Assembly (NCBI RefSeq): GCF_001905465.1 | Contig: NZ_LISX01000007.1 | Span: 320,891 to 384,890 of the forward strand | Origin: Kitasatospora sp. CB01950 | GTDB taxonomy: Bacteria > Actinomycetota > Actinomycetes > Streptomycetales > Streptomycetaceae | Length of the DNA: 64,000 bases | Reading direction: 5' to 3' | Shown: in pieces, positions 8,908-18,091 of the stretch | Position numbering within the stretch: the first letter of the stretch is position 1 | Layout: every line of letters starts with the position of its first letter | The notes under the pieces: generated by a model | Database searches by the model: none | Seen by the model: only the letters and a program-made list of their open reading frames with translations | Told to the model about the DNA's origin: nothing | Made by a program: the position numbers and the translations under genes

Positions 8908-9567
8908 ATGTCCGCAGAACCGACGGGCGAGCCAGGGGGGTTCCTCGGCCCGGTGGAGCCGGGCGAGGGCACCTGGACGCAGCTGAGGCTGTACACCGAG
9001 CAACCGCCACGCCTGCTGAGCGGCCGCGTGAAGGCCCTGCTGGCAGCCGTTCTGATCCTGCTGGCCCTGCTGCTGACCGTGCGTCACGCGATCAACAGGT
9101 CTGCTGCCGCAGCGAGTTCGGCCCCGCTGCCGAACGTTCCGTTCCCCTCGCAGTCCGTCCGCTTCGAGTACGGGGGCCGGCTGCCGGCCTGGGAGGACTC
9201 GCTCGCACTGTCGCTGACGGTGCACAACACCGGCCCGGCGCCGGTGGACGTGCTGGGCGTGAGCCAGGGCTACCGCGGCCTGTCCGTGGTGGTGTCGGGC
9301 TGGCTGCCGCAGACGGTGCCACCGGGTCAGACCATCTCACTGCGGGTCGGCCTGCGGGTGACGGACTGTCCGACCGCCCCGGCGGACGCCGCGCAGCCCG
9401 AGCTGGATGTCACGCTGCGTAACGCTCGCGGGATGCAGACGGTCAGCCAGATCCTGGGCGACGCGTACGCCCGCGACCTGTCCGTGGCGCTGCACGCCAC
9501 CTGCGACGCACCCGATAATCGGACGCCGACGACCAGCCCGACGATTGCGGACACCGCTGTTCGATAA
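8908..9567 (+). CDS. Membrane-anchored hypothetical protein with extracellular beta-rich domain
   Basis: 219 aa, no family I can name. About 45 cytoplasmic residues come first, then one transmembrane helix (ALLAAVLILLALLLTV, near residues 45-62) and a roughly 150-residue domain predicted outside the cell. Its sequence reads like an immunoglobulin-type fold: ALSLTVHNTGPAPVDVLGV resembles the conserved strand of such domains. It has two cysteines (in VTDCPTAP and HATCDAP) that could form a disulfide. ATG 8908 is preceded by GAGGGGG. It ends in a Ser/Thr/Pro-rich tail. Function unknown; the topology is my inference from hydropathy. Confidence 0.75.
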   Translation: MSAEPTGEPGGFLGPVEPGEGTWTQLRLYTEQPPRLLSGRVKALLAAVLILLALLLTVRHAINRSAAAASSAPLPNVPFPSQSVRFEYGGRLPAWEDSLALSLTVHNTGPAPVDVLGVSQGYRGLSVVVSGWLPQTVPPGQTISLRVGLRVTDCPTAPADAAQPELDVTLRNARGMQTVSQILGDAYARDLSVALHATCDAPDNRTPTTSPTIADTAVR

Positions 9568-9857
9568 GCGGAGTTTCCGTGTGCCACCAGGGAGTTGGGA
9601 ACGTCAACCATTCCCCCCGCCTGACAGGGACCGGAATCTCCAGCCCCACCTGCGGTTTCTCGACCACGATCTGAGATCAACTTCCGGCGTGGTCATAACA
9701 AGAGAATCACAGCCCTCTCACCCCTCTGCCCGAGCCGCCGCGCCCGGTCTAGAGTCACGCCCAGTCACCGGCTGTCCGATTACCGGGCTCGGTCGAAGCG
9801 TTCCGGCACCGCCAGCCCTGGGCGCGTGTCTTCCATTGCAGAAGGAGACCACTCGTC
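9568..9857. other. Intergenic region upstream of livK
   Basis: 290 bases of probable promoter and leader for the liv operon. A TAGAGT hexamer near 9753 could be a -10 but lacks a matching -35. I find no ORF, strong hairpin or riboswitch-like structure. A clear ribosome-binding site (GAAGGAG, 9841-9847) ends the region. Confidence 0.4.
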
Positions 9858-11087
9858 GTGCGAAAGAGCTCACTGCTTGTCGTGACCATTGCAGTTACCG
9901 GAGCGCTCACCCTGTCGGCCTGTGGCTCGCGCGGCGCCAAGTCCGGCTCCGAAAACGCGGGCGGCACCACCAAGGTGGTCATCGGTGTGGACGCCCCGCT
10001 CAGCGGCAAGCTGTCCGCGCTGGGCCTGGGCATCAAGAACTCCACCGACCTGGCCGTCAAGAAGGCCAACAAGGAGAACCTGGTCCCCGGCGTCACCTTC
10101 GCCCTGGAGTCCAAGGACGACCAGGGCAACCCGAACACCGGCGGCCAGAACGCCACCGCCCTGGTGGGCATGAAGGACGTCGTCGGCGTGGTCGGCCCGC
10201 TGAACTCCAGCGTCTCGCTGACCATGCAGAAGATCTTCAGCGACGGCAAGCTGACCCAGATCTCCCCCTCCAACACCACCCCGGACCTCTCGCTCGGCCC
10301 GGACTGGACCAGCGGCAAGTACACCCGCCCGTACCCCACGTACTTCCGCACCGCCACCACCGACCTCGTGCAGGGCCGGTACGCCGCCCAGTACATGTTC
10401 AACGACGCCAAGAAGACCAAGGTCTACGTCCTCGACGACAAGAAGACCTACGGCGCGGGCCTGGCGGCCATCTTCCAGGACGAGTTCAAGAAGCTCGGCG
10501 GCACCGTGGTCGGCACCGACCACATCAGCCCCGACGACAAGGACTTCTCCGCGGTCGCCACCAAGGTCGCCTCCTCCGGCGCCGAGGCGGTGTACTACGG
10601 CGGCGAGTACCCGGAGGGCGGCCCGCTCTCCGACCAGATCAAGAAGGCCGGGGCGAAGATCCCGCTGATGGGCGGCGACGGCCTGGTCGACCCCGAGTTC
10701 ATCAAGCTCTCCAACAACAACAGCGAGGGCGACCTGGCCACCTCGGTCGGCGCCCCGGTCGAGCAGCTGGACTCCGCCAAGGCCTACATCGCCGACTACA
10801 CCGCGGCCGGCTACAAGGACGGCTACTCCGCGTACGGCGGCTACTCGTACGACGCCGCCTGGTCGATCATCCAGGCCGTCAAGGCCGCGGTCGAGCACAA
10901 CGGCGGCAAGGTGCCCGACGACCTGCGCACCAAGGTGCTGGCCGAGATGGCCAAGGTGAGCTTCACCGGCGTCGGCGGCCAGGTCTCCTACGACCAGTAC
11001 GGCGACACCACCAACAAGCAGCTCACCGTGTACACCGTCAAGGGCCCCGACTGGAAGCCGATCAAGACCGGCACCTACACCGGCTGA
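9858..11087 (+). CDS. livK: Branched-chain amino acid ABC transporter, substrate-binding lipoprotein
   Basis: Extracellular binding protein of the leucine/isoleucine/valine ABC importer, 409 aa, periplasmic-binding-protein type I fold. It starts at GTG 9858, 11 bases after GAAGGAG. The signal peptide ends in a lipobox, LTLSAC, so Cys22 should be lipidated and anchor the protein in the membrane. The mature part begins VVIGVDAPLSGKLSALGLGI, the usual start of LivK/LivJ proteins, and holds the Leu-binding core (QNATALVGMKDVVGVVGPLNS). It leads the livKHMGF operon; the hairpin after it may keep livK mRNA more abundant than the permease genes, as is common for binding-protein genes. Confidence 0.95.
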   Translation: MRKSSLLVVTIAVTGALTLSACGSRGAKSGSENAGGTTKVVIGVDAPLSGKLSALGLGIKNSTDLAVKKANKENLVPGVTFALESKDDQGNPNTGGQNATALVGMKDVVGVVGPLNSSVSLTMQKIFSDGKLTQISPSNTTPDLSLGPDWTSGKYTRPYPTYFRTATTDLVQGRYAAQYMFNDAKKTKVYVLDDKKTYGAGLAAIFQDEFKKLGGTVVGTDHISPDDKDFSAVATKVASSGAEAVYYGGEYPEGGPLSDQIKKAGAKIPLMGGDGLVDPEFIKLSNNNSEGDLATSVGAPVEQLDSAKAYIADYTAAGYKDGYSAYGGYSYDAAWSIIQAVKAAVEHNGGKVPDDLRTKVLAEMAKVSFTGVGGQVSYDQYGDTTNKQLTVYTVKGPDWKPIKTGTYTG

Positions 11088-11112
11088 TCTCTTCCTGCAC
11101 CAGCCGCTGTCC

Positions 11113-11141
11113 GGCGGGGGGCGCCACAAGTGCCCCCCGCC
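11113..11141 (+). terminator. Intercistronic hairpin between livK and livH
   Basis: GGCGGGGGGC (11113-11122) and GCCCCCCGCC (11132-11141) form a perfect 10-bp stem with a 9-base loop, 25 bases after the livK stop and 30 bases before livH. It probably terminates part of the transcripts or stabilises the livK message. Confidence 0.65.
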
Positions 11142-11171
11142 TCCTCATACCCCTAACCACGGAGGCCCGCG

Positions 11172-12101
11172 GTGCACGAACTGCCGCAAAATCTGGCCAA
11201 TGGGCTGATGCTCGGCCTGATGTACGGCCTGATCGCCATCGGGTACACGATGGTCTACGGCATCGTCCAACTCATCAACTTCGCCCACGGCGAGATCTTC
11301 ATGATCGGCGGCTTCGGGGCCCTGACCGCCTTCGCGGCGCTGCCGCACGGCACTTCGCTCTGGCTGGCCCTGCCGGTCATGATCCTGGGCGGGGTGATCG
11401 CCTCCGTCCTCACCGCCACCGCCGCCGAGCGGTTCGCCTACCGGCCGCTGCGCGGCGCTCCCCGGCTGGCCCCGCTGATCACCGCGATCGGCCTGTCCAT
11501 CGCCCTGCAGCAGGTGGTCTGGGCGTTCTACCCGGGCGCCAAGAAGGCCATCACCTTCCCGCAGTTCCAGGGCGACACCGTCGACCTCGGCCTGTTCAAC
11601 CTCCAGCGCAACGACCTGTTCCTGCTGGCCGCCGCTCCGCTGTGCATGCTGATCCTGGCCTCCTTCGTGCGTTTCACCCGCACCGGCCGGGCCATGCAGG
11701 CGACCGCGCAGGACCCGGACACCGCGAAGCTGATGGGCATCAACACCGACCGCATCATCGTGATCGCCTTCGCGCTGGGCGCGGCCTTCGCCGCCATCGC
11801 GGCCGTGGCGCACGGACTGCGGTACGGCCAGGTCGACTTCATGATGGGCTTCATCGCCGGCCTGAAGGCCTTCACCGCCGCCGTCCTGGGCGGCATCGGC
11901 AACATCTACGGCGCGATGCTCGGCGGGCTGGTCCTCGGCATCGCCGAATCGCTGGCCACCGCGTACATCCAGAACGTCCCCGGCATGCACCAGCTCGGCG
12001 GCGGCGCCTGGGCCAACGTGTGGGCGTTCGTCCTGCTGATCGTCGTGCTGCTGGTCAGGCCACAGGGTCTGCTCGGCGAGCGCGTCGCGGATCGGGCGTG
12101 A
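11172..12101 (+). CDS. livH: Branched-chain amino acid ABC transporter, permease LivH
   Basis: Inner-membrane permease of the Liv importer, 309 aa, the family's usual size. It starts at GTG 11172 after GGAGG (11161). About eight hydrophobic segments are visible, beginning NGLMLGLMYGLIAIGYTMVYGI, with the LivH hallmark INFAHGEIFMIGGF. The cytoplasmic coupling region that meets the ATPases reads RAMQATAQDPDTAKLMGINTD. It pairs with LivM to form the channel. Its stop overlaps the GTG of livM (GTGA), so translation is probably coupled. Confidence 0.95.
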   Translation: MHELPQNLANGLMLGLMYGLIAIGYTMVYGIVQLINFAHGEIFMIGGFGALTAFAALPHGTSLWLALPVMILGGVIASVLTATAAERFAYRPLRGAPRLAPLITAIGLSIALQQVVWAFYPGAKKAITFPQFQGDTVDLGLFNLQRNDLFLLAAAPLCMLILASFVRFTRTGRAMQATAQDPDTAKLMGINTDRIIVIAFALGAAFAAIAAVAHGLRYGQVDFMMGFIAGLKAFTAAVLGGIGNIYGAMLGGLVLGIAESLATAYIQNVPGMHQLGGGAWANVWAFVLLIVVLLVRPQGLLGERVADRA

Positions 12102-14049
12102 GCAGCATGACCACAACTTCCCACGAGACGACGCCCGTTCTGCGTCTTCCCGGCACTGCGGCGCTCGCCGCGACGGTGGCCGGCGGGGTGCTCGCCGCCG
12201 CGTCCGCGGCGATGTCCTGGACGTGGACCGACGCGTTCCCCGGCGACCTCACCTACTACGGCTCCCCGGCCGGCCTGCAGTGGCTGGCGCTGGCCGGCGG
12301 CCTGCTGACGGTGCTGCTGGCGCTCGCCTCGCGCGCGCTGCCGGGCCTACGCCGGCTGAGCCCGTCCGGCAGCAACAACGGCGTGCTGTTCGCCGCCCTC
12401 GGCACCCTCGCGGTCTGCTGGTACTCGGTGATCGCGATCACCGTCCAGCTCGACGGCCTGGTCAACCTCGACCCGGGCGGCTGGGTCTCCGCGGTCGGCT
12501 CGCTGCTCGCCGTGGTCGGCGCGCTCGGCCTGCCGCTGGACCGCCGCACCGCCGTCCAGCAGCCCGCCGTGGCCTGGTGGTGGTACCTGGTCGCCGCCGT
12601 CGCCGCCGTGCTGCGGTACGGCCTCGGCGAGGGCTGGGCGCTGAACGCCGTCCCGACCGGGGTGCGGCCGATCGTCACCGAGAACCTGTGGTTCTTCGTC
12701 GCGCTGCCGGCCGGCATCGTCGGCTTCAAGCTGTGGCTGCTGCTGAACGCCTGGCTGCGGATCGGCCGGATCGAGCGGCCGCTGCCCGCCGCCCGCGCCC
12801 TGCCGTCCTGGGCGGAGATCCTGGTGATCACCGCGGTGTTCGCGGTCGGCCTGGGCGTGGTCGAGTTCGGCATCTCCACCGAGTACGGCGAGCTGTTCAT
12901 CGGCTTCCTGCTGCTGGTGGTGTTCGGCACCGCGGCGCTGCTGTCCTCCGGCGTGATCGCCCGGCTGCGCGAACTGACCGTCCGGCACCGGGCGGTGACC
13001 ACCGGCGCGGCGTTCGCCGCCGCGGGCGCGTTCCCGTTCACCCAGAGCGGCGAGACGTACGTGCTGATCGGCGCGAACATCCTGATCTTCGCGACGGTGG
13101 CGCTCGGCCTGAACGTGGTGGTCGGCCTGGCCGGCCTGCTCGACCTCGGCTACGTGGCCTTCCTCGGCGTCGGCGCGTACGCGGCGGCGCTGGTCTCCGG
13201 TTCGCCGTACTCGGTGTTCCGCGGCGTGCACGTGCCGTTCCCGGTCGCGGCGCTGATCGGCGCGCTGGCCGCGCTGGTCTTCGGCGTGGTGATCGGCGCC
13301 CCGACGCTGCGGCTGCGCGGCGACTACCTGGCGATCGTCACGCTCGGCTTCGGTGAGATCTTCCGGATCGGCATGAACAACCTGGACGGCAAGTCCGGCC
13401 CGAGCCTGACCAACGGCCCGAACGGCATCGCGGCGATCCCGGACGTCAACCTGTTCGGCTTCGACTTCGGCCAGCCGCACGACTTCGGCCCGGTGCAGCT
13501 CGGCAAGTTCGGCAACTACCTGCTGCTGATGCTGGTGGTCACCGCGATCGTCGTGGTGGTGTTCGGCCGGGTCGCCAACTCCCGGATCGGCCGCGCCTGG
13601 GTGGCGATCCGCGAGGACGAGACGGCGGCCGAGGCGATGGGCATCAACGGCTTCCGGGTGAAGCTGATCGCCTTCGCGCTGGGCGCCACGCTGGCCGGTC
13701 TGGCCGGTGCCGTGCAGGCGCACGTGTCGGGCGCGGTCTCGCCCGACCAGTACCAGTTCGCCGGGCCGGTGCCGCCGAACTCGGCATTCCTGCTGGCCGC
13801 GGTGATCCTCGGCGGCATGGGCACCATCTCCGGCCCGCTGGTCGGCGCGGCGCTGCTGTTCCTGATCCCGGCGAAGCTCCAGTTCCTGCAGTCCTACCAG
13901 CTGCTGGCGTTCGGCATCGCGCTGATCCTGCTGATGCGCTTCCGCCCGGAGGGTCTGATCCCCAACCGGCGGCAGCAGCTGGAGTTCCACGAGGCCGACG
14001 TGCCCGCACAGGGCGGCCCGGTCGACGACGCACTCACGAAGGCAGGGGC

Positions 14050-14053
<4 letters not shown>
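12098..14053 (+). CDS. livM: Branched-chain amino acid ABC transporter, permease LivM (N-terminally extended)
   Basis: Second permease of the Liv importer, 651 aa from GTG 12098, which overlaps the livH stop as GTGA; ATG 12107, nine bases on, is an equally plausible start (MTTTSHETTP). Classical LivM proteins are about 320-425 residues. Here the conserved part (GLNVVVGLAGLLDLGYVAFLGVGAYAAAL and the coupling loop AWVAIREDETAAEAMGINGF) occupies only the C-terminal half. The first half adds several further hydrophobic segments (TAALAATVAGGVLAAASAAM and others). It ends four bases into livG (GTGA again). Longer LivM proteins are known in Streptomyces, so the extension is lineage-typical rather than a fusion error. 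Confidence 0.92.
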
Positions 14054-14879
<826 letters not shown>

Positions 14880-14883
<4 letters not shown>

Positions 14884-15596
14884 CCGCTCTGCTGGAGGTC
14901 GAGGACCTTCGCGTCGCCTACGGCAAGATCGAGGCCGTCAAGGGCATCAGCTTCACCGTCGAACAGGGCGAGGTCACCACCCTGATCGGCACCAACGGCG
15001 CGGGCAAGACCACCACCCTGCGCGCGCTCTCCGGGCTGCTCCGGCCGACCGCGGGCAAGATCCTCTTCGAGGGCTCGGCGATCGACACGGTGCCCGCGCA
15101 CAAGATCGTCGCGCTGGGCCTGGCGCACTCGCCCGAGGGCCGGCACATCTTCCCCCGGATGACCATCGAGGAGAACCTGCTGCTGGGCGCGTTCCTGCGC
15201 CGCGACCAGGCGGGCATCGCACAGGACGTGGAGCGGGCCTGCACGCTGTTCCCGATCCTCGCCGAGCGCCGCAAGCAGGCCGCGGGCACGCTGTCCGGCG
15301 GCGAGCAGCAGATGCTGGCGATGGGCCGGGCGCTGATGTCCCGTCCGAAGCTGCTGATGCTGGACGAGCCGTCGATGGGCCTGTCGCCGCTGATGATGCA
15401 GAAGATCATGGCGACCATCGTCGAGCTGCGTGCCTCGGGCACCACCATCCTGCTGGTGGAGCAGAACGCGCAGGCCGCGCTGTCGCTGTCGGAGCGCGCG
15501 TACGTGATGACCACCGGCGAGATCACCCTCTCCGGCACCGGCGCGGAGCTGCTGCGCGACGACACGGTGCGCCGCGCCTACCTGGGCGAGGACTGA
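14880..15596 (+). CDS. livF: Branched-chain amino acid ABC transporter, ATPase LivF
   Basis: Second ATPase of the Liv importer, 238 aa. Walker A is GTNGAGKTT, signature LSGGEQQMLAMGRAL, Walker B LLMLDEPSMGLSP, switch region ILLVEQNAQAAL. The start is GTG 14880, overlapping the livG stop by four bases, giving a 238-residue protein of normal LivF length; the frame is open further upstream but only as a shadow of livG. It is the last gene of the operon and is followed by a strong bidirectional hairpin. Confidence 0.95.
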
Positions 15597-15612
15597 CGGT
15601 ACGTCACCACCG

Positions 15613-15648
15613 CGAGTGCCCCCGCCGGGAATCCGACGGGGGCACTCG
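15613..15648. terminator. Bidirectional terminator between livF and the ANTAR regulator
   Basis: CGAGTGCCCCCG (15613-15624) and CGGGGGCACTCG (15637-15648) form a perfect 12-bp stem with a 12-base loop. It lies between two convergent stops (15596 and 15658) and can serve both transcripts. Confidence 0.85.
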
Positions 15649-15657
15649 TGTGCGCGG

Positions 15658-16311
15658 TCAACTCTCCGCCGTCTCCGCCTTCTTGCGGTCCTGGGCGGCG
15701 CCCTCCTCGATCACGGCCTCGGCGACGGCGGCCATGGTCATCCGGCGGTCCATCGAGGTCTTCTGGATCCAGCGGAACGAGGCGGGCTCGTTCAGCCCGA
15801 ACTTGGTCTGCAGCACGCTCTTCGCCCGGTCGACCAGCTTGCGGGTCTCCAGGCGCTGCGAGAGGTCCGCGATCTCCTCCTCCAGGGTGCGCATCTCGGT
15901 GTAGCGGGAGACCGCCATCTCGATCGCCGGCACCAGGTCGCTCTTGCTGAACGGCTTGACGATGTACGCCATCGCGCCGGCGTCGCGGGCCCGGTCGACC
16001 AGCTCGCGCTGCGAGAAGGCGGTGAGCATCAGCACCGGGGCGAGGTGCTGCTCGTGGATCCGCTCGGCGGCGGACAGGCCGTCCAGCACCGGCATTTTGA
16101 CGTCCAGAATGGCCAGGTCGGGCTTGAGCTCCTCGACCAGCCGGACCGCCGTCTCGCCGTCACCGGCCTCACCGACGACGGTGTAGCCCTCCTCCTCCAG
16201 CATCTCCTTGAGATCGAGGCGGATCAGTGCCTCGTCCTCGGCGATGACGATTCGGGTGATCTGGGGCGAGTCGGTGTCAAGCGGCTGGGCCTGCTCGTCG
16301 GCGGTGCTCAC
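15658..16311 (-). CDS. pdtaR: ANTAR-domain response regulator (PdtaR-like)
   Basis: Two-component response regulator whose output domain binds RNA, 217 aa. The receiver domain (residues 18-135) has the acidic pair E25/D26, the phosphorylation site D70 in LAILDVKMP, and K119 in IVKPFSKSD. After a coiled-coil linker (TLEEEIADLSQRL) comes an ANTAR domain, residues about 148-205 (RKLVDRAKSVLQTKFGLNEPASF and RRMTMAAVAEAVI). ANTAR proteins act as antiterminators by binding paired hairpins in nascent RNA; the mycobacterial relative PdtaR partners the kinase PdtaS. I use GTG 16311 with AGGAG just upstream. No cognate kinase is nearby. The gene symbol rests on domain layout, not on an alignment. Confidence 0.88.
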   Translation of the reverse strand: MSTADEQAQPLDTDSPQITRIVIAEDEALIRLDLKEMLEEEGYTVVGEAGDGETAVRLVEELKPDLAILDVKMPVLDGLSAAERIHEQHLAPVLMLTAFSQRELVDRARDAGAMAYIVKPFSKSDLVPAIEMAVSRYTEMRTLEEEIADLSQRLETRKLVDRAKSVLQTKFGLNEPASFRWIQKTSMDRRMTMAAVAEAVIEEGAAQDRKKAETAES

Positions 16312-16409
16312 GGGGCTCCTCGGTCCGGCGGGGTGCTGCATGCACGAGCCTACCCAGACACGGTATGTTTGGTTCACCACGGTGGGGGGTTTGACCTTCG
16401 AACCGCTGG

Positions 16410-16483
16410 GCCCCGATAGCCCAATCGGCAGAGGCAACGGTCTCAAACACCGTCCGGTGTGGGTTCGAATCCCACTCGGGGCA
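16410..16483 (+). tRNA. tRNA with Leu anticodon CAA (class I shape)
   Basis: A 74-nt cloverleaf. Acceptor stem GCCCCGA (16410-16416)/TCGGGGC (16476-16482) is perfect, with discriminator A16483. The D arm has GCC/GGC and G18-G19. Anticodon stem ACGGT/ACCGT encloses the loop CTCAAAC, with U33 and anticodon CAA at 16444-16446, which reads UUG (Leu). The variable region is only 5 nt (CCGGT), and the T arm is GTGGG-TTCGAAT-CCCAC. CCA is not encoded. Leucine tRNAs normally have a long variable arm, so the class I shape is odd for this anticodon. Confidence 0.87.
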
Positions 16484-16497
16484 CTTCTCCTTCAATT

Positions 16498-16516
16498 CCA
16501 AGGTCGCCGACCTTGG
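16498..16516 (+). terminator. Hairpin after the tRNA gene
   Basis: CCAAGGTC (16498-16505) and GACCTTGG (16509-16516) form a perfect 8-bp stem with a 3-base loop, 14 bases after the tRNA's 3' end. It is probably the tRNA terminator. Confidence 0.6.
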
Positions 16517-16521
16517 GTGCG

Positions 16522-16552
16522 CGCCGCCGCGGTGACCATCACCACGGCGGCG
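16522..16552 (-). terminator. Hairpin downstream of the LuxR-type regulator
   Basis: A 13-bp stem with one mismatch, 16522-16534 (CGCCGCCGCGGTG) against 16540-16552 (CACCACGGCGGCG), and a 5-base loop. It lies about 55 bases beyond the stop of the leftward regulator gene and could also back up the tRNA terminator from the other side. Confidence 0.55.
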
Positions 16553-16606
16553 TCGCCGTCTCCGGCAGCGGCCGTCTCACCGATTGGGACGGCGGCCGCG
16601 GCCGGC

Positions 16607-17941
16607 TCAGGACGCCAGGCGCAGTCCGCCGGGCAGCCCCGCCCGGTGGGCGACGGCGGCGGCCTCGCCGCGGGAGGCGACGCCGAGCTTGGCCAGGATG
16701 TTGGCGACGTGGAACTTCACCGTGGACTCGCTGATGTGCAGCGCGGCGGCGATGTCCCGGTTGCGGCGGCCCCGGGCGAGCTCGTCGAGGACTTCCAGTT
16801 CGCGGGCCTGAAGGCCGTCCAGCGGGCCGCCGGCCGCGGCGGGTTCGGGCAGGGCCAGCGGCAGGTCCACGGTGACGGTGGCGCCCCAGCCGGGGACGGC
16901 CTCGACGGTGCTGCGGCCGCCCAGCGCGGCGATCCGCTCCGCGGTGCGGTGCACGCCCAGCGCGTCGGCCGCCAGCACGCCGAGGCCGTCGCCGCGCACC
17001 ACCGCGCGCAGCACTTCGCCATGCCCCGCGAGGGCCTGCGTGAACTGCCAACCGACGTGCAGCCGCCCGGGCTTCTCCTGGTCGAGCATCACCAGCACGG
17101 CGGCCCGGACGGCGTCCCGCGCGGTGTGCGCCAGGTCGGCGGGGACGGAGCGGGCGGCGTCGGCCGGCGGTGCGACGTCGAGGCGGATCCGGGTGTGGCG
17201 CAGCAGCGGGCGCAGTTCGCGGACCAGCCGGGCGAACGCGGCGTCGGCGGGTTCCTCGCTGAGGGTGCGGTCCAGGTCGGCGGAGCGGCGCACGTCGAGC
17301 AGGGCGGTGACGGCGAGTTCGGTGGCGGCGCGGCGGGCGGCGGCGTCGTCCAGGTCGGCGGAGCGCAGCGGGGCGAGGATGGCGGTGAGCGCGGCGCTGT
17401 GGGCCCCGGCGGATTTGGCGATGGCCCAGGCGCGGGCGTTGGCGGAGACCCGGGAGACGGCGGTCTGGGCGGGGGCGGCGTCGGTGGCGCGGTGTTCGGA
17501 GTGGGCGACGATCAGGTCCCACAGCTGTTGCAGGATCTCCGGTGCGTCCGCCGCGAGCGGCTCCGCGTCCGGCCGGACCAGCACCAGGACGGCGCCCTTC
17601 CCGGCCCCGGGCGTGGTGGTGACGACCACCAACGGCCGCTCCTGCCCGGCGAGTTCGGCGACCCCTTGCCACGGCCGGCCGGGCCCCGCCTCGGTCAGGG
17701 CGCGCTCGCCGAGCCGGGAGATCACCAGACTGCCGAAGGCGTCGGCGAACTCCGCCGGCCCGACGGTGTGCGCCGGCGAGTACGCGCAGACGCCGCTGAG
17801 CTGGGCGGCCGCGACGTGCGGGACCAGCGGTTCGAGCACCTCGGACAGCCGCGCCAGCAGGCCGGGGCGGGGTTCGCGCAGCACCTCGACGACGCGGGCC
17901 AGTGCGTCCTGCGGGCGGGCCCAGGGGGCGGTCTCGTCCAT
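16607..17941 (-). CDS. LuxR-family regulator with a histidine-kinase-like ATPase region
   Basis: 444 aa, ATG at 17941. The C-terminus (about residues 375-440) is a LuxR/NarL-type helix-turn-helix: LQARELEVLDELARGRRNRDIAAALHISESTVKFHVANIL. Just before it lies a stretch resembling the ATP-binding domain of NarX-type sensor kinases: a divergent N/G1-like segment (VVRGDGLGVLAADALG), then RTAERIAALGGRSTVEAVPGWGATVTVDLPL, the typical end of a HATPase_c domain. The N-terminal half may be a GAF-like sensor, followed by helices of DHp character (RELRPLLRHTRIRL). No phosphoacceptor His motif is obvious, so kinase activity is doubtful. It is divergent from the oxidoreductase gene (150-base spacer), which may be its target. 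Confidence 0.8.
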   Translation of the reverse strand: MDETAPWARPQDALARVVEVLREPRPGLLARLSEVLEPLVPHVAAAQLSGVCAYSPAHTVGPAEFADAFGSLVISRLGERALTEAGPGRPWQGVAELAGQERPLVVVTTTPGAGKGAVLVLVRPDAEPLAADAPEILQQLWDLIVAHSEHRATDAAPAQTAVSRVSANARAWAIAKSAGAHSAALTAILAPLRSADLDDAAARRAATELAVTALLDVRRSADLDRTLSEEPADAAFARLVRELRPLLRHTRIRLDVAPPADAARSVPADLAHTARDAVRAAVLVMLDQEKPGRLHVGWQFTQALAGHGEVLRAVVRGDGLGVLAADALGVHRTAERIAALGGRSTVEAVPGWGATVTVDLPLALPEPAAAGGPLDGLQARELEVLDELARGRRNRDIAAALHISESTVKFHVANILAKLGVASRGEAAAVAHRAGLPGGLRLAS

Positions 17942-18091
17942 ACCCGTCAGCCTAGTTCGGGCGCCGCACGACGGCCCTGGCTTTTCGGCCAGGTCGAACT
18001 GTCCGAAAGGCTGGCCGGGCGGCAGCCGCCCGGGGCGCAGGATGGAACACGTCGGAACGAAGCAACTCCTCATGAACCCAAGGACATTGCC

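Noticed and set aside
9407..12097. Upstream part of the long open frame that contains livM
   Set aside because: Before 12098 it overlaps livK and livH in another frame and has no membrane-protein character; the LivM pattern starts only after the livH stop.
16386..16415. TTGACC at about 16391 followed 17 bases later by a GATAG sequence
   Set aside because: The putative -10 falls inside the tRNA gene itself, so it cannot be the tRNA promoter, and nothing downstream on that strand needs one.
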